Assembly (NCBI RefSeq): GCF_003026355.1 | Contig: NZ_PYON01000003.1 | Span: forward strand, 310,001 to 374,000 | Length of the DNA stretch: 64,000 bases | Reading direction: 5' to 3' | Origin: Photobacterium kishitanii | GTDB taxonomy: Bacteria > Pseudomonadota > Gammaproteobacteria > Enterobacterales > Vibrionaceae | Translations under genes and position numbers: made by a program | Shown here: positions 41,546 through 53,378 of the stretch, in pieces | How positions within the stretch are numbered: the first letter of the stretch is position 1 | Layout: every line of letters begins with the position of its first letter | Notes under the pieces: generated by a model | Told to the model about the DNA's origin: nothing | The model's input: the letters and a program-made list of their open reading frames with translations, nothing else | The model's database searches: none

Positions 41546-43132
41546 TTGATAGATTATTCCCATTCCTTAACATCCATTATTCCGCCGTTAGTTGCACTTG
41601 GCTTGGCGATTTTAACCCGTAGAGTATTATTGTCTTTAGGTACTGGTGTTGTACTTGGAGCATTATTTCTTAACGATTTTTCTTTCGCAAATACAGGGTC
41701 TTACCTTGCTACATCAATCAAAGGGCTGTTTATTTCTGATGGTGGTATTAATACTTGGAATATGAGTATTGTACTATTTTTAATATTGCTGGGAATGACG
41801 ACAGCCTTATTGACACTTTCAGGTGGTACACGTGCTTTTGCTGAGTGGGCACAAACTAAAATTAAGACTAAACGTGGGGCAAAACTTCTCGCTGCTTTTT
41901 TAGGCGTATTCATTTTTGTCGACGACTATTTTAATAGCCTTGCCGTTGGTTCTATCGCTCGCCCTGTTACTGATCGCTTTCAGGTTTCACGTTCAAAATT
42001 AGCCTATATTCTTGATTCTACTGCTGCACCTATGTGTGTATTAATGCCTGCATCAAGTTGGGGGGCATATATAATTACCTTGATTGGTGGCATCTTAGTC
42101 ACTCATGGCGTTACAGAATATACGCCATTAAGTGCTTTTATGACGTTAGCGCCAATGAACTTTTATGCTATTTTTGCGTTAGCAATGGTCTTTGTCGTGT
42201 CGTGGTTCCAATGGGATATTGGGCCGATGAGAAAGCATGAGCTTGCCGCGAGTCATGGTCGTGGTACTGATGCTGGTGGTGACGTTGACGAGCAAGCTAA
42301 AGATTTAACCGAAGAACTCGATATAAAAGAGAGCCAGAATGGTCGCGTTGGCGATTTAGTATGGCCAATTGTTATTCTTATTATAGCGACGTTCTTTTTT
42401 ATGGTATTTACTGGCTATCAGGTACTAGCAGCAGAAGGTAAACCGTTTGCACTATTAGGCGCCTTTGAAAATACCAATGTCGGTCAAGCATTATGCTTAG
42501 GTGGGGCCTTTGGTTTAGTTGCGGCAATCATACCGGTGTTTCGTCAGCGAATTCCAGTCTCAGATATTGGTAACACATTATGGATTGGCGCAAAATCAAT
42601 GTTTGGTGCGATATTAATTCTACTATTCGCATGGAGTATTGGTAGTGTTATTGGTGATATGAAAACGGGGCAATATTTATCGACCCTTGTGCAAGGAAAT
42701 ATTAATCCAGCATTGTTGCCAATGATTTTATTTTTACTCTCAGGGATTATGGCTTTTTCTACCGGTACCTCATGGGGTACTTTCGGTATTATGTTACCAA
42801 TAGCGGGTGATCTTGCTGGCGCGACGGAAATTAGTTTAATGCTCCCAATGCTGGCGAGTGTTTTAGCGGGTTCAGTTTTTGGTGATCACTGTTCTCCAAT
42901 TTCGGATACTACAATATTGTCTTCTACCGGAGCGCGTTGCCATCATATTGATCACGTAGCGACTCAACTACCTTATGCATTATCTGTTGCTATTATTTCT
43001 GCGATTGGATTTTTAGCTTTAGGTATTACTGACTCATTGGCGCTCGCATTTTTAGCGGCGACAACTGCGTTTACCTTAATGTGTTTTTTCTTAGCTTGGT
43101 TGTCACGTCAACCTAAGAAAGTTAATGCATAA
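41546..43132 (+). CDS. lysW: NhaC-family transporter, lysine-riboswitch controlled (LysW type)
   Basis: A 528-residue inner-membrane protein with about 11-12 hydrophobic segments, of the Na+/H+ antiporter NhaC superfamily. Family marks are LTRRVLLSLGTGVVLGALFL, FVDDYFNSLAVGSIARPVTDRF and VFGDHCSPISDTTILSSTGA. The upstream lysine riboswitch strongly implies lysine uptake rather than sodium/proton exchange; such genes were named lysW by comparative genomics. The start appears to be TTG 41546: an in-frame stop lies two codons upstream and AGAGA is nine bases before it. No ATG is available until well inside the first transmembrane region. Confidence 0.88.
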   Translation: MIDYSHSLTSIIPPLVALGLAILTRRVLLSLGTGVVLGALFLNDFSFANTGSYLATSIKGLFISDGGINTWNMSIVLFLILLGMTTALLTLSGGTRAFAEWAQTKIKTKRGAKLLAAFLGVFIFVDDYFNSLAVGSIARPVTDRFQVSRSKLAYILDSTAAPMCVLMPASSWGAYIITLIGGILVTHGVTEYTPLSAFMTLAPMNFYAIFALAMVFVVSWFQWDIGPMRKHELAASHGRGTDAGGDVDEQAKDLTEELDIKESQNGRVGDLVWPIVILIIATFFFMVFTGYQVLAAEGKPFALLGAFENTNVGQALCLGGAFGLVAAIIPVFRQRIPVSDIGNTLWIGAKSMFGAILILLFAWSIGSVIGDMKTGQYLSTLVQGNINPALLPMILFLLSGIMAFSTGTSWGTFGIMLPIAGDLAGATEISLMLPMLASVLAGSVFGDHCSPISDTTILSSTGARCHHIDHVATQLPYALSVAIISAIGFLALGITDSLALAFLAATTAFTLMCFFLAWLSRQPKKVNA

Positions 43133-43171
43133 AACTAAATGTTATTAAAATAACCCAATGGGTTTAAATTG

Positions 43172-43202
43172 AACCAGTTGATGATGTCAGCTGGTTTTTT
43201 TT
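43172..43202 (+). terminator. Terminator after lysW
   Basis: AACCAGTTGA, loop TGATG, TCAGCTGGTT (one G-U) and then a run of T residues. Confidence 0.85.
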
Positions 43203-43307
43203 ATAACAACAATAACAGTTGTTGATATAGATACTTTTCATTGGCGATGATTTTATGTAGCATCGGCGCGATTTTTTAAACGTAATCAATATTACTAGGA
43301 AAGCCTA

Positions 43308-43886
43308 ATGGCCCAGATGTATTTCTATTACTCAGCAATGAATGCTGGGAAATCGACCACATTATTACAATCGTCATTTAACTATCGTGAACGAGGCATG
43401 ACGCCAATTATTTTCACTGCTGCAATTGATGATCGTTTTGGTAAAGGTAAAGTTAGCTCTCGAATTGGTTTGCAGGAAGATGCCGAATTATTTAATTCTA
43501 CAGATGATCTTTATCAGAAATTAATTCAGCTTTCAGGCGCAGGTAAAATTGATTGTGTATTAATTGATGAAAGCCAGTTCCTAACTAAAGAGCAAGTTTA
43601 TCAATTGACTGAAGTCGTCGATAAATTAGATATTCCTGTTTTATGTTATGGCTTACGGACAGATTTTCTTGGCGAGTTATTTGAAGGTAGTCGCTATTTA
43701 TTATCATGGGCTGATAAATTAGTTGAGCTAAAAACAATTTGTCATTGTGGCCGTAAAGCGAATATGGTTATTCGTCAAGATGCTGCTGGTAATGCGATTG
43801 CTGGCGGTAACCAAGTTGAAATTGGTGGCAATGATCGTTATGTGTCAGTGTGTCGTGCCCATTATAAAGAAGCGTTGGGTCTGTAA
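43308..43886 (+). CDS. tdk: Thymidine kinase (type II)
   Basis: Phosphorylates thymidine in pyrimidine salvage. It has 192 residues. The P-loop is [14 protein letters not shown] near the start, the DESQFL motif near residue 85, and the structural zinc site is formed by CHCGRKANM and the C-terminal CRAH. AGGAAAGCC precedes the ATG. Convergent with the his operon. Confidence 0.96.
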   Translation: MAQMYFYYSAMNAGKSTTLLQSSFNYRERGMTPIIFTAAIDDRFGKGKVSSRIGLQEDAELFNSTDDLYQKLIQLSGAGKIDCVLIDESQFLTKEQVYQLTEVVDKLDIPVLCYGLRTDFLGELFEGSRYLLSWADKLVELKTICHCGRKANMVIRQDAAGNAIAGGNQVEIGGNDRYVSVCRAHYKEALGL

Positions 43887-43903
43887 TACAGATTGACATA
43901 AAT

Positions 43904-43930
43904 AAAAAGGAAGCCGAGCTTCCTTTTTTT
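43904..43930. terminator. Bidirectional terminator, tdk / his operon
   Basis: AAAAAGGAAGC and GCTTCCTTTTT enclose a three-base loop; flanked by A and T tracts. Ends both tdk and the long his transcript. Confidence 0.9.
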
Positions 43931-43956
43931 ATGAGTGATGATAATACTCGGTGTAT

Positions 43957-44577
43957 TTATTGTTGATGACGTTGTTTGAGTTTATTAATAACATCTTCAA
44001 GTGCGAGGTCTTGATCTTGTAATAATACTAATAAGTGATATATAAGATCTGCTGATTCACAGACTAATTCCGCTTTATCACCCGAGGTTGCTGCAAGCGC
44101 AACTTCAACGCCTTCTTCACCTACTTTCTGCGATATACGCTTGGTGCCACGAGCATAGAGACTGGCAGTATAAGAAGAGTCGGGATCTGCACCTTTACGA
44201 TCAGCCAGTACTTGCTCAAGTTGATGAAGGAATACTAAACTAGGTTGAGCGTTAGTATTATTATCGTTATCAAAACAGCTGGTGGTGTTTAAATGACAGG
44301 TTGGGCCAACTGGATCGACTTGTATTAATAATGTGTCTTGATCACAATCGAGCTTAATACTTTTAAGCTGTAACACGTTGCCGGATGTTTCCCCTTTGGT
44401 CCACAATCGATTTTTAGTACGAGACCAAAAAGTTACTTGCTCTGTGGCTAGAGTTTTGGTGAGGGCTTCATCATTCATATAACCAAGCATTAAGACTTGG
44501 CCACTGTTGTTATCTTGAATAATAGCAGGGATCAATCCGGCTACTTTTTCCCAATCAATAGTCGTTATTAAACTCAT
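43957..44577 (-). CDS. hisI: Bifunctional phosphoribosyl-AMP cyclohydrolase / phosphoribosyl-ATP pyrophosphatase
   Basis: Second and third steps of histidine synthesis in one protein (HisIE), 206 residues. The N-terminal cyclohydrolase has [33 protein letters not shown] and the metal-site [11 protein letters not shown] with [10 protein letters not shown]. The C-terminal pyrophosphatase has [24 protein letters not shown] and the [11 protein letters not shown] segment. Last gene of hisGDCBHAFI. Its ATG overlaps the hisF stop by four bases. Confidence 0.96.
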   Translation of the reverse strand: MSLITTIDWEKVAGLIPAIIQDNNSGQVLMLGYMNDEALTKTLATEQVTFWSRTKNRLWTKGETSGNVLQLKSIKLDCDQDTLLIQVDPVGPTCHLNTTSCFDNDNNTNAQPSLVFLHQLEQVLADRKGADPDSSYTASLYARGTKRISQKVGEEGVEVALAATSGDKAELVCESADLIYHLLVLLQDQDLALEDVINKLKQRHQQ

Positions 44578-45347
44578 AGTCGAATCTCCACCTGTTGTTG
44601 TTTAAGATATTGCTTTAACTCACCAATATTAATAATTTGTTTGTGAAAGACGGACGCTGCCAGTGCACCATCAGCATTGGTAAGTTGAAAGGCATCACGA
44701 AAATGGAACATTTCACCTGCGCCACCAGAAGCAATTAATGGTACCTGACACACATTACGTACCATATTCAATTGGTCTAAATCATAACCGTTACGAACGC
44801 CATCTTGGTTCATCATATTCAATACGATTTCGCCAGCACCACGTCGTTGTACTTCTTGTACCCAGTCACAGGTTTGCCATTGGGTTGCTTGAGTGCGGTG
44901 CTCATCACCCGTAAATTGATAAACTTGGTATTGACCTGTTGCGGCATCAAAATAAGAATCGATACCTACCACGATGCATTGCACGCCAAATTTATCGGCA
45001 AGTTCGGTAATCAACGCTGGATTTGCAAGAGCAGGGGAGTTAATGGATACTTTATCCGCACCAAATTGTAGAATTTGACTGGCATCTGCTACTGATTTAA
45101 TTCCGCCAGCGACACAAAATGGAATATCAATCACTTCAGCAACTCGTGATACCCAACTTTTATCAACCACTCGACCATCGCTTGAGGCGGTAATATCATA
45201 AAACACCAGTTCGTCAGCGCCTTCTTCAGCGTAGCGTTTAGCCAGTGGAACAATATCGCCAATGATTTCATGGTTACGAAATTGAACCCCTTTCACCACT
45301 TGACCATCACGAACATCTAAACAAGGAATTATACGTTTAGCTAACAT
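44574..45347 (-). CDS. hisF: Imidazole glycerol phosphate synthase, cyclase subunit
   Basis: With HisH it forms IGP and AICAR. It has 257 residues in a TIM barrel. Catalytic aspartates are Asp11 (IPCLDVRDG) and the Asp in VVGIDSYF. Phosphate-binding segments include VAGGIKSV and ASGGAGEM. It follows hisA by nine bases with GGAGAG upstream, and overlaps hisI. Confidence 0.97.
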   Translation of the reverse strand: MLAKRIIPCLDVRDGQVVKGVQFRNHEIIGDIVPLAKRYAEEGADELVFYDITASSDGRVVDKSWVSRVAEVIDIPFCVAGGIKSVADASQILQFGADKVSINSPALANPALITELADKFGVQCIVVGIDSYFDAATGQYQVYQFTGDEHRTQATQWQTCDWVQEVQRRGAGEIVLNMMNQDGVRNGYDLDQLNMVRNVCQVPLIASGGAGEMFHFRDAFQLTNADGALAASVFHKQIINIGELKQYLKQQQVEIRL

Positions 45348-45356
45348 TGGCTCTCC

Positions 45357-46766
<1,410 letters not shown>

Positions 46767-46767
<1 letters not shown>

Positions 46768-47837
46768 TACAACACTCCTTTGCTACTTGGAAGATCATTA
46801 CCCTCAACCTTGATTGCTTGGCGTAACGTGCGGCCAAAGGCTTTAAATAAACTCTCGACAATATGGTGATCATTATTGCCTGTTGATGACAGATGCAGTG
46901 TGCAGGCAAGGGTATCAGTTAACGAACGGAAGAAGTGTGGCACCATTTCTGTCGAAAGATCACCAACTTGATCACGACTAAATGTCGCATCAAACTTAAG
47001 GTATGGGCGACCAGATAGATCTAAAGCACATTGAGCTAAACATTCGTCCATCGGTAAACTAAATCCAAATCGGCCAATACCACGCTTATCGCCGAGGGCT
47101 TGGCGTAATGCTTCACCTAATGCGAGTGCTGCATCTTCAACACTGTGGTGATCATCAATGTGTAAATCCCCATCGACTATTAATGTCATTTGGAATCCGC
47201 CGTGAGTGGCTATTTGATCTAACATATGATCAAAGAATCCCAATCCCGTTGAGATAGTATTGCCACCCGTTTGATCGAGATTCACTTTGACGCGGATATC
47301 CGTTTCTTTGGTGGTACGAACCACTTCTGCGATCCGTGGTTTTGTGGTGAGATCTGTCACGATCTGTTGCCAATTCATAGTTTGAGGGTGATATTGAATG
47401 CCACGGATCGCCATATTTTCTGCCAATTGAAGATCTGTTTGACGATCGCCGATCACCGCAGAGGTCGCAAAATCAACTCGGCCTTGCTGTAAGTAGTCTT
47501 TGACTAGCCCCAGTTTTGGTTTACGGCAGCTACATTGCTGGTGGTCAAAGTGGGGGCAGATCAAGACATCACTAAAATGAACCCCTTGTGAGCTGAAAAT
47601 ATCCATCATCATTGTATGGGGGGCATCAAAATCTGCTTGGGGATAACTGTCCGTACCAAGACCATCTTGGTTAGTTACCATTACTAAGTGATAACCCGCA
47701 TTTTGCAGAGCAAGTAATGCTGGAATAACATTCGGTTCAAATTGCAGTTTGTCTAATCGATCAACTTGAAAGTCAACAGGAGGCTCAACAATTAAGGTGC
47801 CATCACGGTCAATAAATAGAATTTTCTCTTTGCTCAC
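46767..47837 (-). CDS. hisB: Bifunctional histidinol-phosphatase / imidazoleglycerol-phosphate dehydratase
   Basis: 356 residues with two domains as in enterobacteria. The N-terminal HAD phosphatase starts [14 protein letters not shown] (nucleophile Asp10) with a zinc-binding [15 protein letters not shown] segment. The C-terminal dehydratase, from about residue 168, has [35 protein letters not shown] and [18 protein letters not shown], the manganese-ligand histidines. Start codon GTG with AAGGAC eight bases before it. Confidence 0.97.
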
Positions 47838-47858
47838 AATTAATGTCCTTATTAATTA

Positions 47859-48905
47859 TTATTGTAATTGGCTGCGAATAAATGCGAGGGTTTTTTCACA
47901 TTCATCACGATTACCAACACTGATACGAATACAATTTTCAATTGGTGAACGACGTAAAATAATGCCGTTATCCCATAAGGCATTGAACAGCTTATCGGCA
48001 TCAGCAAATTTAACTAAAAGGTAGTTACCATAACTATCAAATACCGTTACACCGGCTAACATACTAAGCCCAGCTTGCAGGTAAGCGCGGTTAGCGCACA
48101 AATCTAATACTTGAAATTTAGTACGTGCACGCCCAGCGACTGATAAGGCTTGCACTGCAATTTCAGTTACAGGTACGGGGACAGGGTAAGGTGCGATCAC
48201 CTTGAGTAGTATTTCTATAATATCGCTATTAGCTAAAGTAAAACCGCAGCGTAGACCTGCAAGTGCAAAAGCTTTGGAGAGCGTGCGTAAAATAATCAGC
48301 TGTGGGTATGTTGCTAATAAATCTTTGACGCTATCTTGGAGACTAAAATCAATATAAGCCTCATCAATAACCACTAATGCCTTATCTGTTGTCATTTCTA
48401 ATAAGGCAATAATATCTTTACGGGCAAGTAAATTACCGGTGGGGTTATTGGGACTGCAAGCAAAAATAACTTTAACTGTTTCAAGGTTGGTGGCTATAGC
48501 ACTAAGATCAAGTTGCCACTCAGGTGTGAGTGGCACTACTTTGGCATTAACGGCATTCGTTTCTGCACTAATGGCATACATACCATAAGTGGGAGGGCAA
48601 TATAGAATGCTATCGCAGTTTGGCTCACAGAAGGCCTTAATGATAAGTTCAATACCTTCGTCGGCGCCGCGTGAGGTTAAAACTTGCTGTGGTTCAACCC
48701 CTGCATAATCAGCATAAGCGTTGATTAATTCCGGTGGCTGGCACTCGCTGTAACGATTTAATCTCGCAAGATTAATATTGTATTCATTGGCGAACGGTGA
48801 CTCATTAGCATTGAGCCAAATATCACCTTTACCGCCTAAACGACGTGCTGACTGGTAAGGGGTTAATTCACGTACGTTTTTACGGGCTAGTTGGGTGATG
48901 GCCAT
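47859..48905 (-). CDS. hisC: Histidinol-phosphate aminotransferase
   Basis: A PLP-dependent class I/II aminotransferase, 348 residues. The PLP-lysine is in [16 protein letters not shown], with [12 protein letters not shown] and [10 protein letters not shown] upstream of it and the C-terminal RISVGNRDE arginine motif. Starts two bases after the hisD stop and is followed 21 bases later by hisB. Confidence 0.96.
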   Translation of the reverse strand: MAITQLARKNVRELTPYQSARRLGGKGDIWLNANESPFANEYNINLARLNRYSECQPPELINAYADYAGVEPQQVLTSRGADEGIELIIKAFCEPNCDSILYCPPTYGMYAISAETNAVNAKVVPLTPEWQLDLSAIATNLETVKVIFACSPNNPTGNLLARKDIIALLEMTTDKALVVIDEAYIDFSLQDSVKDLLATYPQLIILRTLSKAFALAGLRCGFTLANSDIIEILLKVIAPYPVPVPVTEIAVQALSVAGRARTKFQVLDLCANRAYLQAGLSMLAGVTVFDSYGNYLLVKFADADKLFNALWDNGIILRRSPIENCIRISVGNRDECEKTLAFIRSQLQ

Positions 48906-48907
48906 GA

Positions 48908-50209
48908 TTAATTCTCTTGTTGTGTGGTTAATTTATTAACCCGAATAGTGACTGCATGTTTGTGGGCGTCAAGACCTTCAGCTTCTGCAATTGTGGTCAC
49001 TGTTTTTGCAATGCCGAGTAAACCATCGGCTGATAACTCTTGTACTGTCATTCGCTTGCTGAAATCGGCTAAACCAAGACTTGAATAAGTACGAGTGTAT
49101 CCATAAGTAGGCAGCACGTGGTTGGTGCCTGATGCATAATCACCGACAGATTCTGGTGACCATTGACCTAAGAAAATAGAGCCTGCATTGTCCAGTAATG
49201 ACACTAATTCTCGTGGCTCGCAGGTTTGTACAATTAAGTGCTCTGGGCCGTATTGATTAGAAATTGCAACACACTGGAGTATGGTTTCAGTCACAATTAA
49301 TAAGCTTGAAGCTAAGGCTTGTTGGGCAATGTTCGCCCGTGAAAGTTGAGTTAATTGACGTTCAATAGCAGCAGCAGTACGGTCAGCAATATTTTGGCTT
49401 GGCGTAACTAATATTACTTGCGAGTCTGGTCCGTGTTCTGCTTGGCTTAATAAGTCAGCAGCAATAAACTCAGGATCCGCTGTGTCATCAGCAATCACTA
49501 ATACTTCAGATGGGCCTGCTGGCATATCAATCGCCGCGCCTCTAAAATCATTACTGACTTGGCGTTTGGCTTCAGTAACAAAAGCATTTCCAGGACCAAA
49601 AATCTTATCAACCGAGGCGATAGTTTCGGTGCCATATGCCATCGCAGCAATCGCTTGTGAACCGCCAACGTTGTAAATATTATTAATACCACACAGTTTT
49701 GCGACATATAAAATTTCATCGGCAATTGGCGGTGGTGAACATAAAGTGATTTGACGACAACCTGCTATTTGCGCCGGAACACCTAACATTAGAACGGTAG
49801 ATGGCAATGGCGCACTACCGCCAGGGATATATAATCCAACAGAGCTTACTGGACGGGTGACTTGCTCACAAATAACACCAGCTTGTGTTTCCACTCTTAG
49901 CGGAGGCAGCTGTTGAGCAAGGTGGAAAGTCGTGATATTACGGTGTGCCTGCTCTAAAGCCGCTTTCATCTCGTCGTTTAAACGGGCGCAAGCTGCATTC
50001 ACTTCAGACGATGAAACGTTAAGTGTTGCGGGACGTAAACCATCAAATTTTTCAGTTAATGCCAATAGCGCTTGATCGCCTTGCTGACGGACTTGATTTA
50101 TTACATCACTAACAATGGTCGTGATATTCGCGCCATTGCTAACCGCTGGACGCGCCAGAAGCTGTTGCTGCTGGTCTTTAGTGAGAGATTGCCATACTAC
50201 TGTTTTCAT
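48908..50209 (-). CDS. hisD: Histidinol dehydrogenase
   Basis: Zinc enzyme that oxidises histidinol to histidine in two NAD-dependent steps. It has 433 residues. Family segments: [32 protein letters not shown], the signature [26 protein letters not shown] (Gln and His zinc ligands) and GTNHVLPT. Follows hisG after three bases. Confidence 0.97.
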   Translation of the reverse strand: MKTVVWQSLTKDQQQQLLARPAVSNGANITTIVSDVINQVRQQGDQALLALTEKFDGLRPATLNVSSSEVNAACARLNDEMKAALEQAHRNITTFHLAQQLPPLRVETQAGVICEQVTRPVSSVGLYIPGGSAPLPSTVLMLGVPAQIAGCRQITLCSPPPIADEILYVAKLCGINNIYNVGGSQAIAAMAYGTETIASVDKIFGPGNAFVTEAKRQVSNDFRGAAIDMPAGPSEVLVIADDTADPEFIAADLLSQAEHGPDSQVILVTPSQNIADRTAAAIERQLTQLSRANIAQQALASSLLIVTETILQCVAISNQYGPEHLIVQTCEPRELVSLLDNAGSIFLGQWSPESVGDYASGTNHVLPTYGYTRTYSSLGLADFSKRMTVQELSADGLLGIAKTVTTIAEAEGLDAHKHAVTIRVNKLTTQQEN

Positions 50210-50212
50210 ATC

Positions 50213-51109
50213 TTACTCCATCATTTTTTCAATGGGTAAAACGAGAATAGAGCTGGCACCTAACTCTTTGAGCTGTTCCATGGTTTCCCAAAATAGATTT
50301 TCTGAACTGACAAGGTGAATGGCAACGCGGCTATTATCGCCAGCCAGTGGTAATACGGTAGGGTCTTCAGCACCTGGCAATAAACGTTTAATTTGATCAA
50401 GGCGATTTGTTGGAGCGTGTAGCATGATGTATTTAGATTCTTTAGCTTGAATAACACCTTGCATACGGGTCAGAAGGCGTTCTATTAACGCTTGTTTGTC
50501 ATCACTAATAGTTTCAGTTGATTGAATCAATACTGCTTTAGAGCGCAGAATAACTTCCGCTTCTTTGAGGCCGTTGGCTTCTAAGGTTGCGCCTGTTGAA
50601 ACGAGATCACAAATAGCATCAGCTAAACCTGCACGTGGCGCAACTTCGACGGAACCATTGAGCATACAGGTGGTAAATTTAACACCGATATCATCCATGT
50701 AACGCTTAACTAATTGCGGGTAAGTGGTGGCGATACGTTTGCCATTAAGATCTTGGGGACCGTTGTAATCTGCATCTTTATCAATCGCAATTGATAGGCG
50801 ACAACCACCAAAATCCAGTCGACGTAATGTAATATAATCACATGCTTCGTTACGGGCTGCACGTTCAAGACCGACTTCTTCAAGTTCATTTTCACCAATA
50901 ACGCCTAAATCAACCACACCATCCATGATCAGACCTGGAATATCATCATCACGTACTAATAACAGATCGATTGGCATATTTTCAGCGTGAACAACCAGTC
51001 GTTCCCCCATCATATTGAATTTAACACCACAGCGTTTTAATAAGTCTTGGCATTCTTTGCTAAGACGGCCTTTTTTCTGAATCGCAATGCGTAATCGTTG
51101 GGTTTGCAT
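50213..51109 (-). CDS. hisG: ATP phosphoribosyltransferase (long form)
   Basis: First, histidine-inhibited step of the pathway. It has 298 residues, so it is the long form with a C-terminal regulatory domain (from about residue 225) and does not need HisZ. Start [17 protein letters not shown]; the catalytic domain shows [13 protein letters not shown] and the phosphate loop [14 protein letters not shown]. First structural gene behind the attenuator. Confidence 0.97.
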   Translation of the reverse strand: MQTQRLRIAIQKKGRLSKECQDLLKRCGVKFNMMGERLVVHAENMPIDLLLVRDDDIPGLIMDGVVDLGVIGENELEEVGLERAARNEACDYITLRRLDFGGCRLSIAIDKDADYNGPQDLNGKRIATTYPQLVKRYMDDIGVKFTTCMLNGSVEVAPRAGLADAICDLVSTGATLEANGLKEAEVILRSKAVLIQSTETISDDKQALIERLLTRMQGVIQAKESKYIMLHAPTNRLDQIKRLLPGAEDPTVLPLAGDNSRVAIHLVSSENLFWETMEQLKELGASSILVLPIEKMME

Positions 51110-51171
51110 AGTTATATTCCTTGTCTAAATTCATTCATATAATCAAAATTTCGAATTGAAAATTAGGTATT

Positions 51172-51205
51172 AAAAAACCCTCGAAAGAAGTTTCTTCCGA
51201 GGGTC
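51172..51205 (-). terminator. his attenuator terminator
   Basis: On the minus strand, ACCCTCGGAAGAA pairs with TTCTTTCGAGGGT (one G-U) around a three-base loop, followed by TTTTTT. It lies between the leader peptide and hisG. An alternative hairpin upstream (CTGGAAGA with TCTTCCAG, about 51230-51257) fits the competing structure of the his attenuator. Confidence 0.92.
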
Positions 51206-51279
51206 TGAATGTGATATTCCGTTATGACCACTGGAAGAAAAAATGCGTCTTCCAGGGTGAGGCGTATCCTCCCGAAAGA

Positions 51280-51327
51280 CTAGTCAGGATGATGATGGTG
51301 ATGAAATGTAATCATTTGGATACGCAT
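51280..51327 (-). CDS. hisL: his operon leader peptide
   Basis: A 15-codon frame reading MRIQMITFHHHHHPD and then TAG. Five consecutive histidine codons followed by Pro-Asp match the E. coli leader, which has seven histidines and the same HPD end. Ribosome stalling at these codons when charged tRNA-His is scarce favours the antiterminator and lets RNA polymerase enter hisG. The ribosome-binding site is modest; Met5 is an alternative start. Confidence 0.93.
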   Translation of the reverse strand: MRIQMITFHHHHHPD

Positions 51328-51372
51328 AAATATTTACTCTATTAAGATCAACGCTATTCGTTGTTGTCCTTC

Positions 51373-51401
51373 ACACTATCGAAGCTGATTGTTTTTTGCA
51401 A
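51373..51401 (-). promoter_or_regulatory. Probable his operon promoter
   Basis: Minus-strand TTGCAA (51401-51396), a 17-base spacer and TAGTGT (51378-51373), placing the transcript start near 51366, about 40 bases before the leader peptide. The rest of the gap up to ychJ contains one hairpin (51601-51634) and no supported gene. Confidence 0.45.
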
Positions 51402-51600
51402 CAATAATTTTAGCTGAAAGTTAAATTAAATGTTAAATAATAGTGTTAATGCTTTAAGGGGATATATATTGGATAAAACCAAACTAAACACATGAACTTT
51501 AATGGGTTATTTGTTTTTTTGAATGAGATTGATTTTTTGTGATGTAAGGAAATATGAGTTGTTTCGACGTCGCTTATCAATGATGTAACAATTTTATCGC

Positions 51601-51634
51601 CAATAAACGAGAACCACATGGTTCTCATTTATTG
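51601..51634 (-). terminator. Long hairpin after ychJ, probable terminator
   Basis: CAATAAACGAGAACC and GGTTCTCATTTATTG are complementary over 15 bases with one exception around ACAT. On the minus strand the exception becomes a U-G pair, so the fully paired RNA is the ychJ transcript. The T tract is short, so it may act more as a 3' end stabiliser. Confidence 0.65.
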
Positions 51635-51657
51635 ATTAAATGCAGTAATGAGTTTGT

Positions 51658-52182
51658 TCAACCACAGCATTTTTTATATTTTTTTCCGCTACCACACAAG
51701 CAAGGATCATTACGACCTATGGTTTTATTGCTGGTGACGGGAGCTGGAGGTGCAGGTTGCTCACTTGGTGGTGGTTGTGGGTATTCACCATCAATATAAA
51801 ACCAATATAACTCACCATTTATTTGCTGCTGTACAAATCGAGATCGCTCTTGTAGGACGTATTCTTCCCCTGCTTCTTTATAGCCAGCTTTAAACTCGAC
51901 GTAGCCCTGTCCGTCAGCAGCGATTTCACTGCTGATAACTTCGAGCCCAAGCCATTTTAGAGCGATAGATTCTGCAATGGCGGCACGGTGTTGTTCAGCT
52001 TCGCAGCTAGAGTGATAAGTCTGCACCACAAAATCAACTAAACCTAATACATGAGCACTGTAGCGTGCACGCATCAGTTGCTCGGGATGGGTTGCTAATG
52101 CATGATTAAGATGAATAGGCTTACAGCATTCAGTAAGGGGTTTATGGCTGCCACAAGGACATTCATCATTATGTTTTGACAT
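51658..52182 (-). CDS. ychJ: YchJ family protein with two SEC-C zinc motifs
   Basis: 174 residues (UPF0225). It begins with a SEC-C-like motif ([13 protein letters not shown]) and ends with a canonical one ([16 protein letters not shown]). Between them is an NTF2-like domain with [22 protein letters not shown], and a Pro-rich linker (about 134-155) joins it to the C-terminal motif. The zinc-binding motifs resemble those of SecA, but the function of YchJ is not established. Divergent from the TauE/SafE gene. Confidence 0.9.
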   Translation of the reverse strand: MSKHNDECPCGSHKPLTECCKPIHLNHALATHPEQLMRARYSAHVLGLVDFVVQTYHSSCEAEQHRAAIAESIALKWLGLEVISSEIAADGQGYVEFKAGYKEAGEEYVLQERSRFVQQQINGELYWFYIDGEYPQPPPSEQPAPPAPVTSNKTIGRNDPCLCGSGKKYKKCCG

Positions 52183-52396
52183 GTTTTTAGCCGATCTTAG
52201 TAAAGGAATTAGCCTTAGTTTACGTTTTTATCATCTTGATTGGCAATCGGTGTTTATATTTGGCGCAATATATTGATTGGGTGATTAAAAAAATGGAAAC
52301 TGATAACACATAGGTACATAATATCGGCCACTGGAATAAAATCAGTGACGTGCACAATTGTGTGCCTCGAATAACCTTCTCGCATTTGTAGTAGTT

Positions 52397-53293
52397 ATGT
52401 CCATATTTACCTTGATACAAGCGGGATTGCTTGTTGGTGGCGGTATTTTTAGCTTTATGCTGTTTATAGCATGGCAGAAAAACCGTAAGCAGGAAGCAGA
52501 GACACGTATTATCCCTATTGCCATTGTTGGTGGTTTTGCCCATTTTTGCGATACTTTAGGCATTGGTAGTTTTGCCATTATGACTGCGGGTTATAAGCAG
52601 TTTAAGTTAATTGATGATCAGCAGTTACCCGGAACCCTTAATTGTCAGTCAGTGATGCCAACTGTTTTTCAGGCATTTATCTTTATGACAGCGGTTTCGG
52701 TTGATTCGGTAACGTTATTAAGCCTCGTTGTTGCTGCTTGTGTTGGTGCAACTATTGGGGCGCGGTTAGTCTCAAGTTGGGATCGACAACATATTCGTAT
52801 CGTAATGAGTGTCGCATTATTAATTGTGGCGAGTTTAATGCTTGCTGGACAATTAAAGTTGTTTCCACTTGGAGGTAGCAGCCTAGGTTTAAGCGGTTGG
52901 AAGTTAGTCATCGGTATTATTGGTAACTTTATTTTTGGCGCTTTAATGACGGTAGGTATTGGCTTATATGCGCCATGTATGGTGATGATTTACTTGCTGG
53001 GGATGAATCCATTAGCGGCTTTTCCGGTCATGATGTGCTCATGTGCGTTTTTAAGTTTCTTCTCATCGGCAAGTTTTATTCGCCACAATCGATTTAATAG
53101 TCGTGCGACAGTGACTGTGGCGTTGGTAGGACCGATAATGGTGATGGTTGCAGCTTATTTAGTGAAATCATTAGATATGCATGTGCTCGCGTGGCTAGTG
53201 TGTGCCGTGGTATTTTACACTTCTGTGACCATGTATCGTTCATGGGCTGCGGATAGAAAAATTATGCCAAGTGCGATAATGAAACCACAATAA
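52397..53293 (+). CDS. TauE/SafE (TSUP) family membrane permease
   Basis: 298 residues from ATG 52397 with about eight hydrophobic segments; recognised as the sulfite exporter TauE/SafE superfamily by the internal repeat organisation GGFAHFCDTLGIGSFAIMTAGYK in the first half and IGNFIFGALMTVGIGLYAPCMVMIYLLGMNP in the second (each quoted only in part of its segment). The family moves sulfur-containing anions, but no neighbour here suggests the substrate. The start is uncertain: no Shine-Dalgarno sequence is visible before 52397, and a TTG at 52358 would add 13 residues. Confidence 0.82.
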   Translation: MSIFTLIQAGLLVGGGIFSFMLFIAWQKNRKQEAETRIIPIAIVGGFAHFCDTLGIGSFAIMTAGYKQFKLIDDQQLPGTLNCQSVMPTVFQAFIFMTAVSVDSVTLLSLVVAACVGATIGARLVSSWDRQHIRIVMSVALLIVASLMLAGQLKLFPLGGSSLGLSGWKLVIGIIGNFIFGALMTVGIGLYAPCMVMIYLLGMNPLAAFPVMMCSCAFLSFFSSASFIRHNRFNSRATVTVALVGPIMVMVAAYLVKSLDMHVLAWLVCAVVFYTSVTMYRSWAADRKIMPSAIMKPQ

Positions 53294-53319
53294 GTCTAAC
53301 GTTCGTAACGTCTACTTAT

Positions 53320-53359
53320 GAAAGCAAAAGGTACGCATGTCGTACCTTTTGCTTTTTTT
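53320..53359. terminator. Bidirectional terminator, TSUP gene / lpxH
   Basis: AAAGCAAAAGGTACG and CGTACCTTTTGCTTT form a perfect 15-base stem around CATGT, followed by T residues; serves both convergent genes. Confidence 0.92.
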
Positions 53360-53378
53360 GTGGTTTAGATATGAATGA

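Noticed and set aside
51446..51628. 60-codon minus-strand frame between ychJ and the his leader
   Set aside because: It begins inside the ychJ terminator hairpin, has no ribosome site and reads like random AT-rich sequence.
52220..52578. Minus-strand frames overlapping the start of the TauE/SafE gene
   Set aside because: They overlap a clear membrane protein and show no family motifs.
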